NCBI GenBank assembly: GCA_041612035.1
Contig: JBFILX010000121.1
Coordinates: 1-6,823, forward strand
DNA from: SZUA-320 sp041612035
GTDB lineage: Bacteria; Gemmatimonadota; Gemmatimonadetes; Gemmatimonadales; GWC2-71-9
Direction: 5' to 3'
DNA length: 6,823 bases
This document shows positions 1-6,343 of this stretch, in pieces (position 1 is the first letter of the stretch; every line of letters starts with the position of its first letter). The notes under the pieces are model-generated. The model was given only the letters and a program-made list of their open reading frames with translations, did not search any database and was not told the origin of the DNA. Position numbers and translations under genes: made by a program.

Positions 1-811
1 CCATCATCGGCTTCATTCGACTCTCGAGCATCTGCCGCTGGGCCTCGGGCATGCTGGCCAGCTGCTGCTCCATCTGCTGGAGCCGCTCCCGGGCCTGCTT
101 CATCTGCTCTTCCCGTTCGGGGTCACCCCCCGTCATTGCCTGGCGCAGCCCGGATACCGTGACCGTCCGCCGGAAGGGCTCATACATCCCCTCCACCCGC
201 CGGTAGTCCTGCAGCCGGGCATCCACCACCAGCGGGGAGACCTCGCCCTCGATCTCCACCGTGCCTTCGAGGACCATCCGGCGGGTCACATACTCGTCGT
301 CATCGATCCAGAGGGTGAGCTTCCGCAGGGTGAACTCCTCCCCGCCGGTCGAGGCCGCAAAGAGGTCGAGGCCCGCCAGGCCGTCGGCCTCGAGCTTGTG
401 GGCGGGTTCCCCATCCACGGCCTCGACCCCCAGCAGCTGTGCCCGCTCGCGCACCGCCCGGAACATCCGGCCCTCATCGGGGGCGCTGCCCCCGAGACTC
501 TGGGCGCCGCCGCCTGGCACGCCCCCCATGGCCGTCGAGATCCGGGTCGGAACGAAGACCGGCTCGCCATCCACCATCTGCTTCTCGTAGTGCAGGGTCA
601 CCTCTACTCCGTTCGTGCTCTGCACCAGGGTGTAGTTGTCCACGTGGCCCGTGCTCTGGCGACGCTGCTCCTGCGCGGCCTCCAGGATCCGCTGGGCCTC
701 CGGGTCCGGGGCCGGGGCCTGCCCGGCGGCGGGGATGGTCGGTCCGGCCGCCAGGGCGACGGCCCACCCGATGACCATCGGCCACCGCCAGCGATTCCGT
801 GTCTGCTGCAT
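1..811 (-). CDS. Secreted LolA/RseB-like protein, 3' end cut by window edge
   Basis: An open frame starts at an ATG at 811 and runs for 270 codons off the left edge without a stop. The start is set by a strong ribosome binding site, GGAGGAGG, ending 5 nt before the ATG. Residues 1-32 look like a signal peptide: a basic stretch (RNRWRW), a hydrophobic core (VIGWAVALAAG) and a likely cleavage near AAGQA. Residues about 55-225 alternate short beta-like stretches, including 'LLGVEAVDGEPAHKLEADG', 'KLTLWIDDDEYVTRRMVLEG' and 'DYRRVEGMYEPFRRTV'. This pattern fits the LolA/RseB fold of outer-membrane lipoprotein-sorting-like proteins, where a strand carries WID and a later one carries DYR-V-G--P. Residues 229-270 change to a charged, Met/Gln-rich helix. 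The gene lies 40 nt after the OmpA gene on the same strand and is probably co-transcribed with it. The protein is likely periplasmic or outer-membrane associated. The fold is inferred from the pattern and the ligand is unknown; it is not a typical lipoprotein chaperone. Confidence 0.75.
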   Translation of the reverse strand, partial: MQQTRNRWRWPMVIGWAVALAAGPTIPAAGQAPAPDPEAQRILEAAQEQRRQSTGHVDNYTLVQSTNGVEVTLHYEKQMVDGEPVFVPTRISTAMGGVPGGGAQSLGGSAPDEGRMFRAVRERAQLLGVEAVDGEPAHKLEADGLAGLDLFAASTGGEEFTLRKLTLWIDDDEYVTRRMVLEGTVEIEGEVSPLVVDARLQDYRRVEGMYEPFRRTVTVSGLRQAMTGGDPEREEQMKQARERLQQMEQQLASMPEAQRQMLESRMKPMM

Positions 812-851
812 CACGTCCTCCTCCCTTCGGGTGCCGCGCCGTGTGCCGGGC

Positions 852-2156
852 TTACGCATCGAGCTTCACCAGTTCCACCCGGCGATTGTTCTGCCGCCCC
901 TCGGGCGTGTCGTTGCGGTCCACCGGCCTGGTCTCGCCGAGCCCACGAGCCTCGAGCCGGCTGCCGGCGATGCCGTGCTCTTGGATCAGGAACCGGCGCA
1001 CCGCCTCCGCCCGCCGCTCGGACAGGTCCTGGTTGTGGGCGTCATCCCCGGTGTCGTCGGTGTGTCCTTCGATCGCGATCCGCAGCGCCGGGTGGTCCCG
1101 CAGCATCTTCCCGATCTCCGAGAGGGTGGGCGTGGACTCCGGCCGGATGCGGTTGCTGTTCACGTCGAAGAGGATCCCGCGGGTGGTGACCCGCCCGTCG
1201 GCCGCCAGCTTGTCGTACAGATCGGCGCCCCCACCAGCCAGCCGGATCGGGCCCACGTACATCGGCAGGTCCTCCTTCGCATCCGCGATCAGGAACCACA
1301 CCCTGGTCGACCGCCCGAGATCCACCTGGGGCACGTTGGAGACGCGCTTCTCGCCCACGTAGACCTTCACGTGCCGGCCGTCGGCCATGAGCCGGATGGT
1401 GGCCGGCCCGTTCCGGATCTTCCCGGTGATCTGGGCCAGGGAGGTCGGACTGTCCTCCTGGAAGTCGTGGATCCCGGTGTTCCGTTCGTCGATCTGGAGG
1501 TGGGGGCGCTGATACCACCCTACCTGCCGGGGCGCGACCCGTCGCCGCCCCTCCACCTGGAAGAGGACCCGCATCCACTGGTTGCCGTGACTCCAGGACA
1601 CCGGGAACTCGAGGGTGAACCGCTCGGGGAGGACCTGGGCCAGCTCGATGGCGAACGCGGACCCCGAGGTCGCCCGCAGCCAGGGGACGTCCCCCACCGT
1701 GACGATCTCCATGTTTCCGGTGACGAACTGGAGCCGCCGCGGGAAGTCCCCGACCCGGTCGGCGGTGTAGTCCTCGGCGAAGAGGACCTTGTCGCCCGGC
1801 ACGAAGTCGTAGTTGGCCCAGACCCCGGCCCCGGGCCGCTCGACCGCCGCCTTGGCCGCGTCGTGATCGCCGATCGGATTGCCCGAGTCGTCGATGATGA
1901 CCTCGCCGTCGTCGTCGGTGAACACCACGGGATGGCCTTCGTCCTGCGCCTCCTTGATGCAGGCCGGATCGTCCAGCGCGCAGCGCACGGCGTCCCGGAC
2001 CATCCGGTCGACCTGGCTTTCCAGCTCGCTCTGGGCCGCCTCCTCGGCCGCCCGCCGGAGCCGCCGGAGCACCTGGCCGTCGGCGGTGAACATGGCCCCG
2101 TCCAGGGTGATCATGCCTAGCGCCAGAACCACGATCGCCACGATCCGTCCAGTCAT
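852..2156 (-). CDS. Exported OmpA-family protein with N-terminal lectin-like domain
   Basis: 434 aa. Residues 1-27 form an export signal (MTGRIVAIVVLALGM, then a polar ...ADG). Residues 28-58 form a charged amphipathic helix. C60 and C66 could form a small disulfide loop, and 79-98 is Asp-rich (FTDDDGEVIIDDSGNPIGD). Residues about 113-305 look like a beta-sandwich (LamG/concanavalin-like) module, opening with 'YDFVPGDKVLFAEDY' and 'RVGDFPRRLQFVTGNMEI', a layout I associate with OmpA-family proteins of Bacteroidota and Gemmatimonadota. Residues about 323-434 are a complete OmpA_C peptidoglycan-binding domain: 'IAIEGHTDDTGD', then 'LSERRAEAVRRFL' with the Asp and Arg that bind diaminopimelate in the family, and the ending 'GRQNNRRVEL'. 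The protein probably tethers the outer envelope to peptidoglycan through its C-terminal domain. I chose the ATG at 2156 because GAAGGAG lies 9 nt upstream and a signal peptide follows. The frame stays open to 2273, but the upstream ATGs have no ribosome binding site. First gene of a two-gene unit, divergent from the sigma factor. Confidence 0.92.
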   Translation of the reverse strand: MTGRIVAIVVLALGMITLDGAMFTADGQVLRRLRRAAEEAAQSELESQVDRMVRDAVRCALDDPACIKEAQDEGHPVVFTDDDGEVIIDDSGNPIGDHDAAKAAVERPGAGVWANYDFVPGDKVLFAEDYTADRVGDFPRRLQFVTGNMEIVTVGDVPWLRATSGSAFAIELAQVLPERFTLEFPVSWSHGNQWMRVLFQVEGRRRVAPRQVGWYQRPHLQIDERNTGIHDFQEDSPTSLAQITGKIRNGPATIRLMADGRHVKVYVGEKRVSNVPQVDLGRSTRVWFLIADAKEDLPMYVGPIRLAGGGADLYDKLAADGRVTTRGILFDVNSNRIRPESTPTLSEIGKMLRDHPALRIAIEGHTDDTGDDAHNQDLSERRAEAVRRFLIQEHGIAGSRLEARGLGETRPVDRNDTPEGRQNNRRVELVKLDA

Positions 2157-2165
2157 GGTGCGCCA

Positions 2166-2172
2166 CTCCTTC
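2166..2172 (-). promoter_or_regulatory. Ribosome binding site that fixes the OmpA gene start
   Basis: On the minus strand the sequence reads GAAGGAG, then 9 nt (GTGGCGCAC), then ATG at 2156. It is the only good Shine-Dalgarno match near any of the three in-frame ATGs (2156, 2234, 2273), so it selects the shortest form, which begins with the signal peptide. Its 5' edge touches the base of the 2173-2187 hairpin. Confidence 0.75.
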
Positions 2173-2228
2173 CGCGGGATCTCCGCGATTCCGGGGGAGA
2201 ACCCCCCGACGGCCTCCGCTGGGGGTTC
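2173..2228 (-). promoter_or_regulatory. Structured leader with competing hairpins upstream of OmpA gene
   Basis: Three stems can be read in the presumed OmpA transcript. Stem A pairs GAACCCCC with GGGGGTTC (2221-2228 with 2199-2206), 8 bp, with a possible inner CGG/CCG stem in the loop. Stem B pairs CGGGGG with CCCCCG (2192-2197 with 2203-2208 on the plus strand), 6 bp with a 5-nt loop. It uses the same central C/G run as stem A, so the two exclude each other. Stem C pairs CGCGG with CCGCG (2183-2187 with 2173-2177), with a 5-nt loop, and directly abuts the ribosome binding site. Mutually exclusive stems next to a ribosome binding site suggest attenuation or translational control, but GC-rich DNA makes short hairpins easily. 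No known riboswitch class is recognised and the transcription start is unknown. Confidence 0.4.
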
Positions 2229-2238
2229 AGCCATCTGA

Positions 2239-2268
2239 GGAGTGAGGCGGATTCGCGCCCGACACTCC
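2239..2268. repeat. Nested inverted repeat in the divergent intergenic region
   Basis: GGAGTG (2239-2244) pairs with CACTCC (2263-2268), and inside it GGCG (2246-2249) pairs with CGCC (2256-2259) around a 6-nt loop. The 30-nt dyad starts 10 nt after the 2199-2228 inverted repeat, which is also 30 nt long. It lies between the two divergent starts and could be an operator or another leader hairpin. Its function is unknown. Confidence 0.35.
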
Positions 2269-2314
2269 GCCATCGGCGGCGAGGGGCACCCTAGCGGGCC
2301 CCGATCGCGCGGCG

Positions 2315-2320
2315 TATTGT
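2315..2320 (+). promoter_or_regulatory. Possible -10 element for the sigma factor gene
   Basis: TATTGT matches four of six positions of TATAAT and is the only AT-rich hexamer in this part of a GC-rich spacer. It would give a leader of roughly 20 nt before the ATG at 2348. No convincing -35 is seen about 17 nt upstream, so this is a weak call. The gene might also use an alternative sigma factor, including its own product. Confidence 0.25.
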
Positions 2321-2347
2321 CCGAAGTCCTTTCCCCGCACGGTCGAC

Positions 2348-2995
2348 ATGCCTCCCACCCCCCCTGTGGGCCCCACCCCCGGGGCCCCGCACGAGATCAC
2401 CCGGCTGCTCGAGGCCTGGAGCGATGGGGACGACCAGGCCTTCGACGCCGTCATCGAGGTGACTTACGGGGAGCTGCGCCGGATCGCGCACCACCAGCTT
2501 CAGGGCGAACGCCGCGACCACACGCTCAGCACCGAGGCCCTGGTCCACGAGGCGTACCTGCGCCTGGTCGATCGCTCCGGCGACGGCTGGCGGAATCGCG
2601 CCCAGTTCTACGCCGTGGCTTCACGGGCGATGCGCCGCGTCCTGGTGGACTACGCCCGCCGGCGCAAAGCGGAGAAGCGCGGCGGCGCGCGGGTGCGGGT
2701 GAGCTGGAGCGGCGGATTCGCGGTGACCGAGGGTGACCTCGATGAGTTGCTGACCATCGATGACGCCCTGACATCGTTGGGCGCCCGGGACGCGCGGCTG
2801 CGGCAGGTCGTGGAGTGCCGGTTCTTCGGCGGGATGACCGTGCAGCAGACCGCCGAGGCCCTGGAGGTCTCCAAGCGCTCGGTCGAGCGGGACTGGACCC
2901 GGGCCCGTACCTACCTCTATCGGGCCCTGGGCGCGGGCCCCACGCCACCCCACCTCGAGCCGGAGGCCGGCCCAGCAGGCGTGCCGCCCGCGTAA
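2348..2995 (+). CDS. ECF-like RNA polymerase sigma factor (SigX6 / Sigma70_ECF type)
   Basis: 215 aa, the usual size for the family. The product directs RNA polymerase to specific promoters. Region 2 spans about 16-110: 'EITRLLEAWSDGDDQAFD' opens it, 'TEALVHEAYLRLVD' is region 2.2, and 'AQFYAVASRAMRRVLVDYAR' followed by 'RRKAEKRGG' covers the core-binding and -10-recognition helices. Region 4 spans about 145-195, with a helix-turn-helix read as 'MTVQQTAEALEVSKRSVERDWTRAR'. The wording 'LVHEAYLRLV ... FYAVASRAMRRVLVDYAR' is typical of the TIGR02999 / PF07638 group, which is common in Gemmatimonadota, Acidobacteriota and Planctomycetota. Region 2.2 has S61-T62-E63-A64 in place of the acidic DAED of classical ECF factors. 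A Pro-rich tail (about 198-215) ends the protein. No anti-sigma gene is adjacent; a kinase gene starts 23 nt downstream. There is no clear ribosome binding site before the ATG at 2348, and an in-frame GTG at 2366 is an alternative start. Confidence 0.93.
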   Translation: MPPTPPVGPTPGAPHEITRLLEAWSDGDDQAFDAVIEVTYGELRRIAHHQLQGERRDHTLSTEALVHEAYLRLVDRSGDGWRNRAQFYAVASRAMRRVLVDYARRRKAEKRGGARVRVSWSGGFAVTEGDLDELLTIDDALTSLGARDARLRQVVECRFFGGMTVQQTAEALEVSKRSVERDWTRARTYLYRALGAGPTPPHLEPEAGPAGVPPA

Positions 2996-3009
2996 TCCCG
3001 CAGGACGAC

Positions 3010-3015
3010 GGGGAG
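3010..3015 (+). promoter_or_regulatory. Ribosome binding site of the kinase gene
   Basis: GGGGAG lies 3 nt before the ATG at 3019. The spacing is short, but no better site exists nearby. The start is supported more by the protein, whose first residues (DRW--I--LF--AL) match the usual N-terminus of this kinase type, than by the site itself. The frame is open further upstream to 2815, but that would overlap the sigma gene. Confidence 0.5.
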
Positions 3016-3018
3016 TCT

Positions 3019-5655
3019 ATGGACCGGGCCCGTGCTCCAGATCGATGGCACCAGATCGACCGGCTGTTCTCAGCCGCTCTGGATCGTCCCGAGGCCCAGC
3101 GGGTCGCGTTCGTGACCGCGGCGTGCGGCGGGGATCTCGAGCTGCGGGGCGCCGTCCTGGAACTGCTCGAGGCCAGCCCGCAGGCCGAGCGGTACTGGGA
3201 GGGCGCCCGGGCCCGCCTGATCCGCAGCCTGTGGACCGGGTTCGCGGACGAAGAGGCCGCGGGTCCCGGGGGACCTCAGGGTGATCGGCTCGGGCCGTAC
3301 CGGCTCCTCGACCCCATCGCCCGGGGTGGCATGGGGACGGTGTACCTGGCCGCCCGGGCCGATGGCCGGTTCGAGCAGCGCCTGGCCGTCAAGGTGCTGC
3401 GCAAGGGCCTGGACACCGAGGACGTGGTGGCGCGCTTCCTCGCGGAGCGCCGCATCCTGGCTTCATTGGAGCACCCGAACATCGCCCGGCTGCTCGATGG
3501 CGGGGAGACGCCCGATGGCCGGCCGTACCTGGCGATGGAGTACGTGGAGGGGCGGCCCATCACCGAGTACTGCGATGCGGTCCGGATGCCGCTGCCGGCC
3601 CGGCTGGTCCTCTTCGAATCCGTGTGTCGGACCGTGCATCACGCCCATCAGCACCTCGTGGTCCACCGGGATCTCAAACCGTCGAACATCCTGGTGACCC
3701 CCACGGGGCAGGTGAAACTCCTCGATTTCGGCATCGCCAAACTGCTCGATCCACAGGACCCCGATACGCCGGCGGGGCCCACCCGGACCGGGGTGCGCCT
3801 GATGACCCCGAGGTACGCCAGCCCCGAGCAGGTGCTCGGCAAGCGGGTGACCACGGCGTCCGACGTCTACCAACTCGGGCTGCTGCTGTACGAGTTGGTC
3901 GCCGGCCGCCCGCCCTACCCGGAGCAGGAGCTCTCGCGGGCCGAACTCGAACGCCTGATCTCGGAGGTCGAGCCTCCGCCTCCCTCGGAGGTCGTCGATG
4001 CCTCCACCGCGCACCTCCGACGACTCGATCTCCGGGGGCTCAGGCGCTCCCTGGGAGGCGATCTGGATCGCATCACCCAGATGGCGCTCCGCAAGGAGCC
4101 GGAGCGACGCTACTCATCGGCCGAACAGCTGCTGGAGGACGTCCGGCGCTTCCGCCACGGGCTGCCGGTACAGGCCACGGCCGACACGCGCAGCTACCGC
4201 GCCGCGAAGTTCCTGCGCCGGCACCAGTTCGGGGTCGCGGCCGCGACGGCCGGGGTCCTGTTCCTGGCTGGCTACGCGCTGACGGTGACCGAGCAGAGCC
4301 GCACGATCCGGTCGGCACGGGATCAGGCCGCGCTCGAGGCGCGAAAGGCGGAGCAGGTGACCGCCTTCATGGTGGACCTGTTCGGTGGAGCCAACCCGGA
4401 TGTGACCGGCGGCCGGGATGTCACGGTGCGCGAGTTGCTTGACCTCGGTGCCCAGCGGGCCGGGGCCGAACTCAGCGACCAGCCGGCCGTGCGGTCGGCC
4501 ATGCTGTCGGCGATCGGCCAGAGCTACGCCCAGCTGGGCCGTTACGACGCCGCCCAGCCGCTGCTGGAGATCGCCCTGGCGGAACGCCGCCTGGCCCACG
4601 GACCGATCCACGAGGCGGTCGCCCGGGATCTCTGGATGCTGGCCGGTGTGGTCGCCAAGAGCGACCTGGATACCGGCATCGCGCTGTACGGCGACGCCCT
4701 GCGGGTGGCAGAGGCCGGGGTCGGGCCGGACCATCCGCTGGTCGGGCGCATCCTGGCAGACTACGGGGAACGGATCTCGCTTGCCCGGCCCGGGGACTCG
4801 CTGTCGATTGCGCTGCGGGAACGAGCGGTGGCGATCCTGCGAGCCGCGCCGGGGGACGTGCGCGAGGACCTGGCGCACGCCCTCTCCGTCTCCGCCTACG
4901 GTGCGCCCCCGGCCGTCGCCCTCCCCCGCATCCGGGAGGCGCTCGCCCTCCGGCGCGCGCTGTACGGCGAGCAGCACACGACGGTGGCGGCCAGTCTCAA
5001 CGACCTGGCCCTGGCGACCGAGCCCGTTGACCCGCTGGCCGCCGATTCCCTGATGACGAAGTCGATCGAGATCGCCGTCGCCATCCTGGGGAAGCGGCAT
5101 GCCACCACGCTCAACAGCATGAACAGCCTCGCGGCCCTGCGCCGGACCCGAGGGGCCTACGAACTCGCCGAACCGATCTACCGTGAGGTCCTGGCCCTCC
5201 GCGAAGAACTCTACCCCGACCAGCGGCTCCTCCTCGCCTATTCGCAATACGGCCTGGGACTGGTCCTCGCCGAACAGGACAAGGGCGCCGACGCGGAGAC
5301 CTACCTGCGCCTGGCACTCGGCAACCTCGAGCGCGAGTTGGCAGCCGACTCGCCCCTGCTGGCGCTCACCCGGCTGGCGCTGGGCCACGCCCTGGCCTCA
5401 CAGGGCCGCTACCAGGATGCGGAACGCCTGCTGGTTTCCGCCAATGACGCCATTCAGGCTTCCGGCCTGCCGGCCCTGGACAAGGCCCGGGCCCTGCAGC
5501 GCGTCGTCCGTCTCTACCTGGCATGGAGCCGGCCGGACCGGGCGGAACCGTATCAGGAACAGCTGCGGCAACTGGTCGAAGCCGAGTCCCTGTCCGGGCT
5601 CGACCGAGGGACGGGGGACGATTCGGGGCCCCAGCCGCCCCGCGACCGCTCCTGA
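3019..5655 (+). CDS. Transmembrane Ser/Thr protein kinase with C-terminal TPR sensor domain
   Basis: 878 aa. A PknB-type kinase that transfers phosphate from ATP to Ser/Thr of target proteins. Residues 1-55 are a helical lead-in (DRWHQIDRLFSAALDRP ... LRGAVLELLEA) typical of these sigma-linked kinases. The kinase domain spans about 94-375 and looks active: glycine loop GGMGTV (103-108), catalytic K125 in AVKVL, helix-C E143, HRDLKPSN (216-223), DFG (237-239), SPE (268-270) and D282 in SDVYQLG. The activation loop has T250, T255, T257 and T263 as candidate autophosphorylation sites. One membrane span lies near 405-423 (GVAAATAGVLFLAGYALTV), which puts the kinase in the cytoplasm and residues 425-878 in the periplasm. 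Residues about 488-857 are degenerate TPRs of roughly 42 residues, with G--H linkers such as GPDHP (569-573), GEQH (650-653) and GKRH (691-694). These probably bind a protein or peptide partner. Co-transcribed with the sigma factor, its likely substrate. A tail rich in Pro, Gly and Asp ends the protein. Confidence 0.94.
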   Translation: MDRARAPDRWHQIDRLFSAALDRPEAQRVAFVTAACGGDLELRGAVLELLEASPQAERYWEGARARLIRSLWTGFADEEAAGPGGPQGDRLGPYRLLDPIARGGMGTVYLAARADGRFEQRLAVKVLRKGLDTEDVVARFLAERRILASLEHPNIARLLDGGETPDGRPYLAMEYVEGRPITEYCDAVRMPLPARLVLFESVCRTVHHAHQHLVVHRDLKPSNILVTPTGQVKLLDFGIAKLLDPQDPDTPAGPTRTGVRLMTPRYASPEQVLGKRVTTASDVYQLGLLLYELVAGRPPYPEQELSRAELERLISEVEPPPPSEVVDASTAHLRRLDLRGLRRSLGGDLDRITQMALRKEPERRYSSAEQLLEDVRRFRHGLPVQATADTRSYRAAKFLRRHQFGVAAATAGVLFLAGYALTVTEQSRTIRSARDQAALEARKAEQVTAFMVDLFGGANPDVTGGRDVTVRELLDLGAQRAGAELSDQPAVRSAMLSAIGQSYAQLGRYDAAQPLLEIALAERRLAHGPIHEAVARDLWMLAGVVAKSDLDTGIALYGDALRVAEAGVGPDHPLVGRILADYGERISLARPGDSLSIALRERAVAILRAAPGDVREDLAHALSVSAYGAPPAVALPRIREALALRRALYGEQHTTVAASLNDLALATEPVDPLAADSLMTKSIEIAVAILGKRHATTLNSMNSLAALRRTRGAYELAEPIYREVLALREELYPDQRLLLAYSQYGLGLVLAEQDKGADAETYLRLALGNLERELAADSPLLALTRLALGHALASQGRYQDAERLLVSANDAIQASGLPALDKARALQRVVRLYLAWSRPDRAEPYQEQLRQLVEAESLSGLDRGTGDDSGPQPPRDRS

Positions 5656-5665
5656 ACGATTGCCC

Positions 5666-5687
5666 CTCCGCCGACCGCCTGGCGGAG
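5666..5687 (+). terminator. Hairpin after the kinase gene, weak terminator candidate
   Basis: CTCCGCC and GGCGGAG form a perfect 7-bp stem around an 8-nt loop, starting 10 nt after the kinase stop. No U-run follows directly; the nearest T-rich stretch begins about 11 nt later. It may be a partial terminator or a processing site between the kinase and lipoprotein genes. Confidence 0.35.
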
Positions 5688-5763
5688 CACGGCGCCCGTT
5701 TCCGCCTTTCCCAACTGTGAGACGCCGACGGGACGGTAGCCACGTTCACCGAGGAGTTTACTG

Positions 5764-6315
5764 ATGGGAAAGCTCAGCGCAGTGATTCTGGCAGGGATGC
5801 TGATGGTCGGATGCGGGGGAAATCCGGATGGTCAGGGCACCGCCCTCGACGAGGAGCCGCCCTCGACCGCGGCGGCAACGGCGGACGCGGCCGGCGATTC
5901 CGATCTCTCGAAGCCCCGGGTCGCCAGCCGCTACCAGGGGTCCATTGACCGGGCCTGGCAGGCCGCGGTGAATGGCGAGAATCCGGCCGGCCGCTGTGCC
6001 GCCCTCAAGGGCAGCACCCTGCTCGTCTTCCGGGGCGATGACGACGAGGCCAAACAGGGCGCGCGGGAGGCGGTGGAGGCCTGCAGCGTGACGGTATCCG
6101 CCCGGTATTTCCTCACGTACATCGAGGAGATCATCGAGGGCGAGCGCACCTGCCGGGACCTTCTGACCGAAACCGCGGTAAACATCGGCGCGATGATCAC
6201 CACGGTGGGGGAGGAAAGTGACGCTGTCAGGAAGGCCCGCCGGGCGCGCCTGCTCGACGCGATTGCACCGCAGGTGCGGGAGGTCTGCCCCGAATTGGCC
6301 CGGGCCATCCTGTAG
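5764..6315 (+). CDS. Small lipoprotein of unknown function with four mature cysteines
   Basis: 183 aa, not recognised as a known family. Residues 1-17 are a lipoprotein signal: Lys at position 3, a hydrophobic stretch (SAVILAGMLMVG), then C17. The lipobox reads MVGC, with Met at -3, which is tolerated but not ideal. Residues 18-55 are a low-complexity linker rich in Gly, Ala, Thr and acidic residues. Residues 56-183 look all-helical, with helices near 56-70, 93-121 and 150-182. Four cysteines (C78, C107, C130, C175) are spread over this domain and could make two disulfides in the periplasm. The start is well supported by GAGGAG 7 nt upstream. The gene lies 108 nt after the kinase, with a hairpin between, so it may be the last gene of that unit or separate. 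A role as a ligand or partner of the kinase TPR domain is possible but has no direct support. Confidence 0.8.
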   Translation: MGKLSAVILAGMLMVGCGGNPDGQGTALDEEPPSTAAATADAAGDSDLSKPRVASRYQGSIDRAWQAAVNGENPAGRCAALKGSTLLVFRGDDDEAKQGAREAVEACSVTVSARYFLTYIEEIIEGERTCRDLLTETAVNIGAMITTVGEESDAVRKARRARLLDAIAPQVREVCPELARAIL

Positions 6316-6343
6316 CCGGGGCACAGCCCGACCCGCACAGGTC

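Noticed and set aside
636..2120. A 494-codon plus-strand open frame opposite the OmpA gene
   Set aside because: It lies antisense to a gene with a clear OmpA domain, its composition (Pro, Arg, Val, Gly-rich) is typical of a shadow frame in GC-rich DNA, and no domain or ribosome binding site is seen.
2157..2273. Longer form of the OmpA protein starting at 2234 or 2273
   Set aside because: Neither ATG has a ribosome binding site, the added 26-39 residues would bury the signal peptide, and the region holds strong inverted repeats.
2815..3018. Kinase start upstream, inside the sigma factor gene
   Set aside because: It would overlap about 180 nt of the sigma gene in another frame. The family's usual N-terminus begins just after the ATG at 3019, which has GGGGAG before it.
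4114..5388. A 424-codon minus-strand open frame opposite the kinase TPR region
   Set aside because: Antisense shadow of a well-supported gene; its Arg/Gly/Gln-rich sequence has no recognisable motif.
6317..6330. Short CGGG/CCCG hairpin just after the lipoprotein stop
   Set aside because: Only 4 bp with a 6-nt loop and no U-run; too weak in GC-rich sequence to call a terminator.
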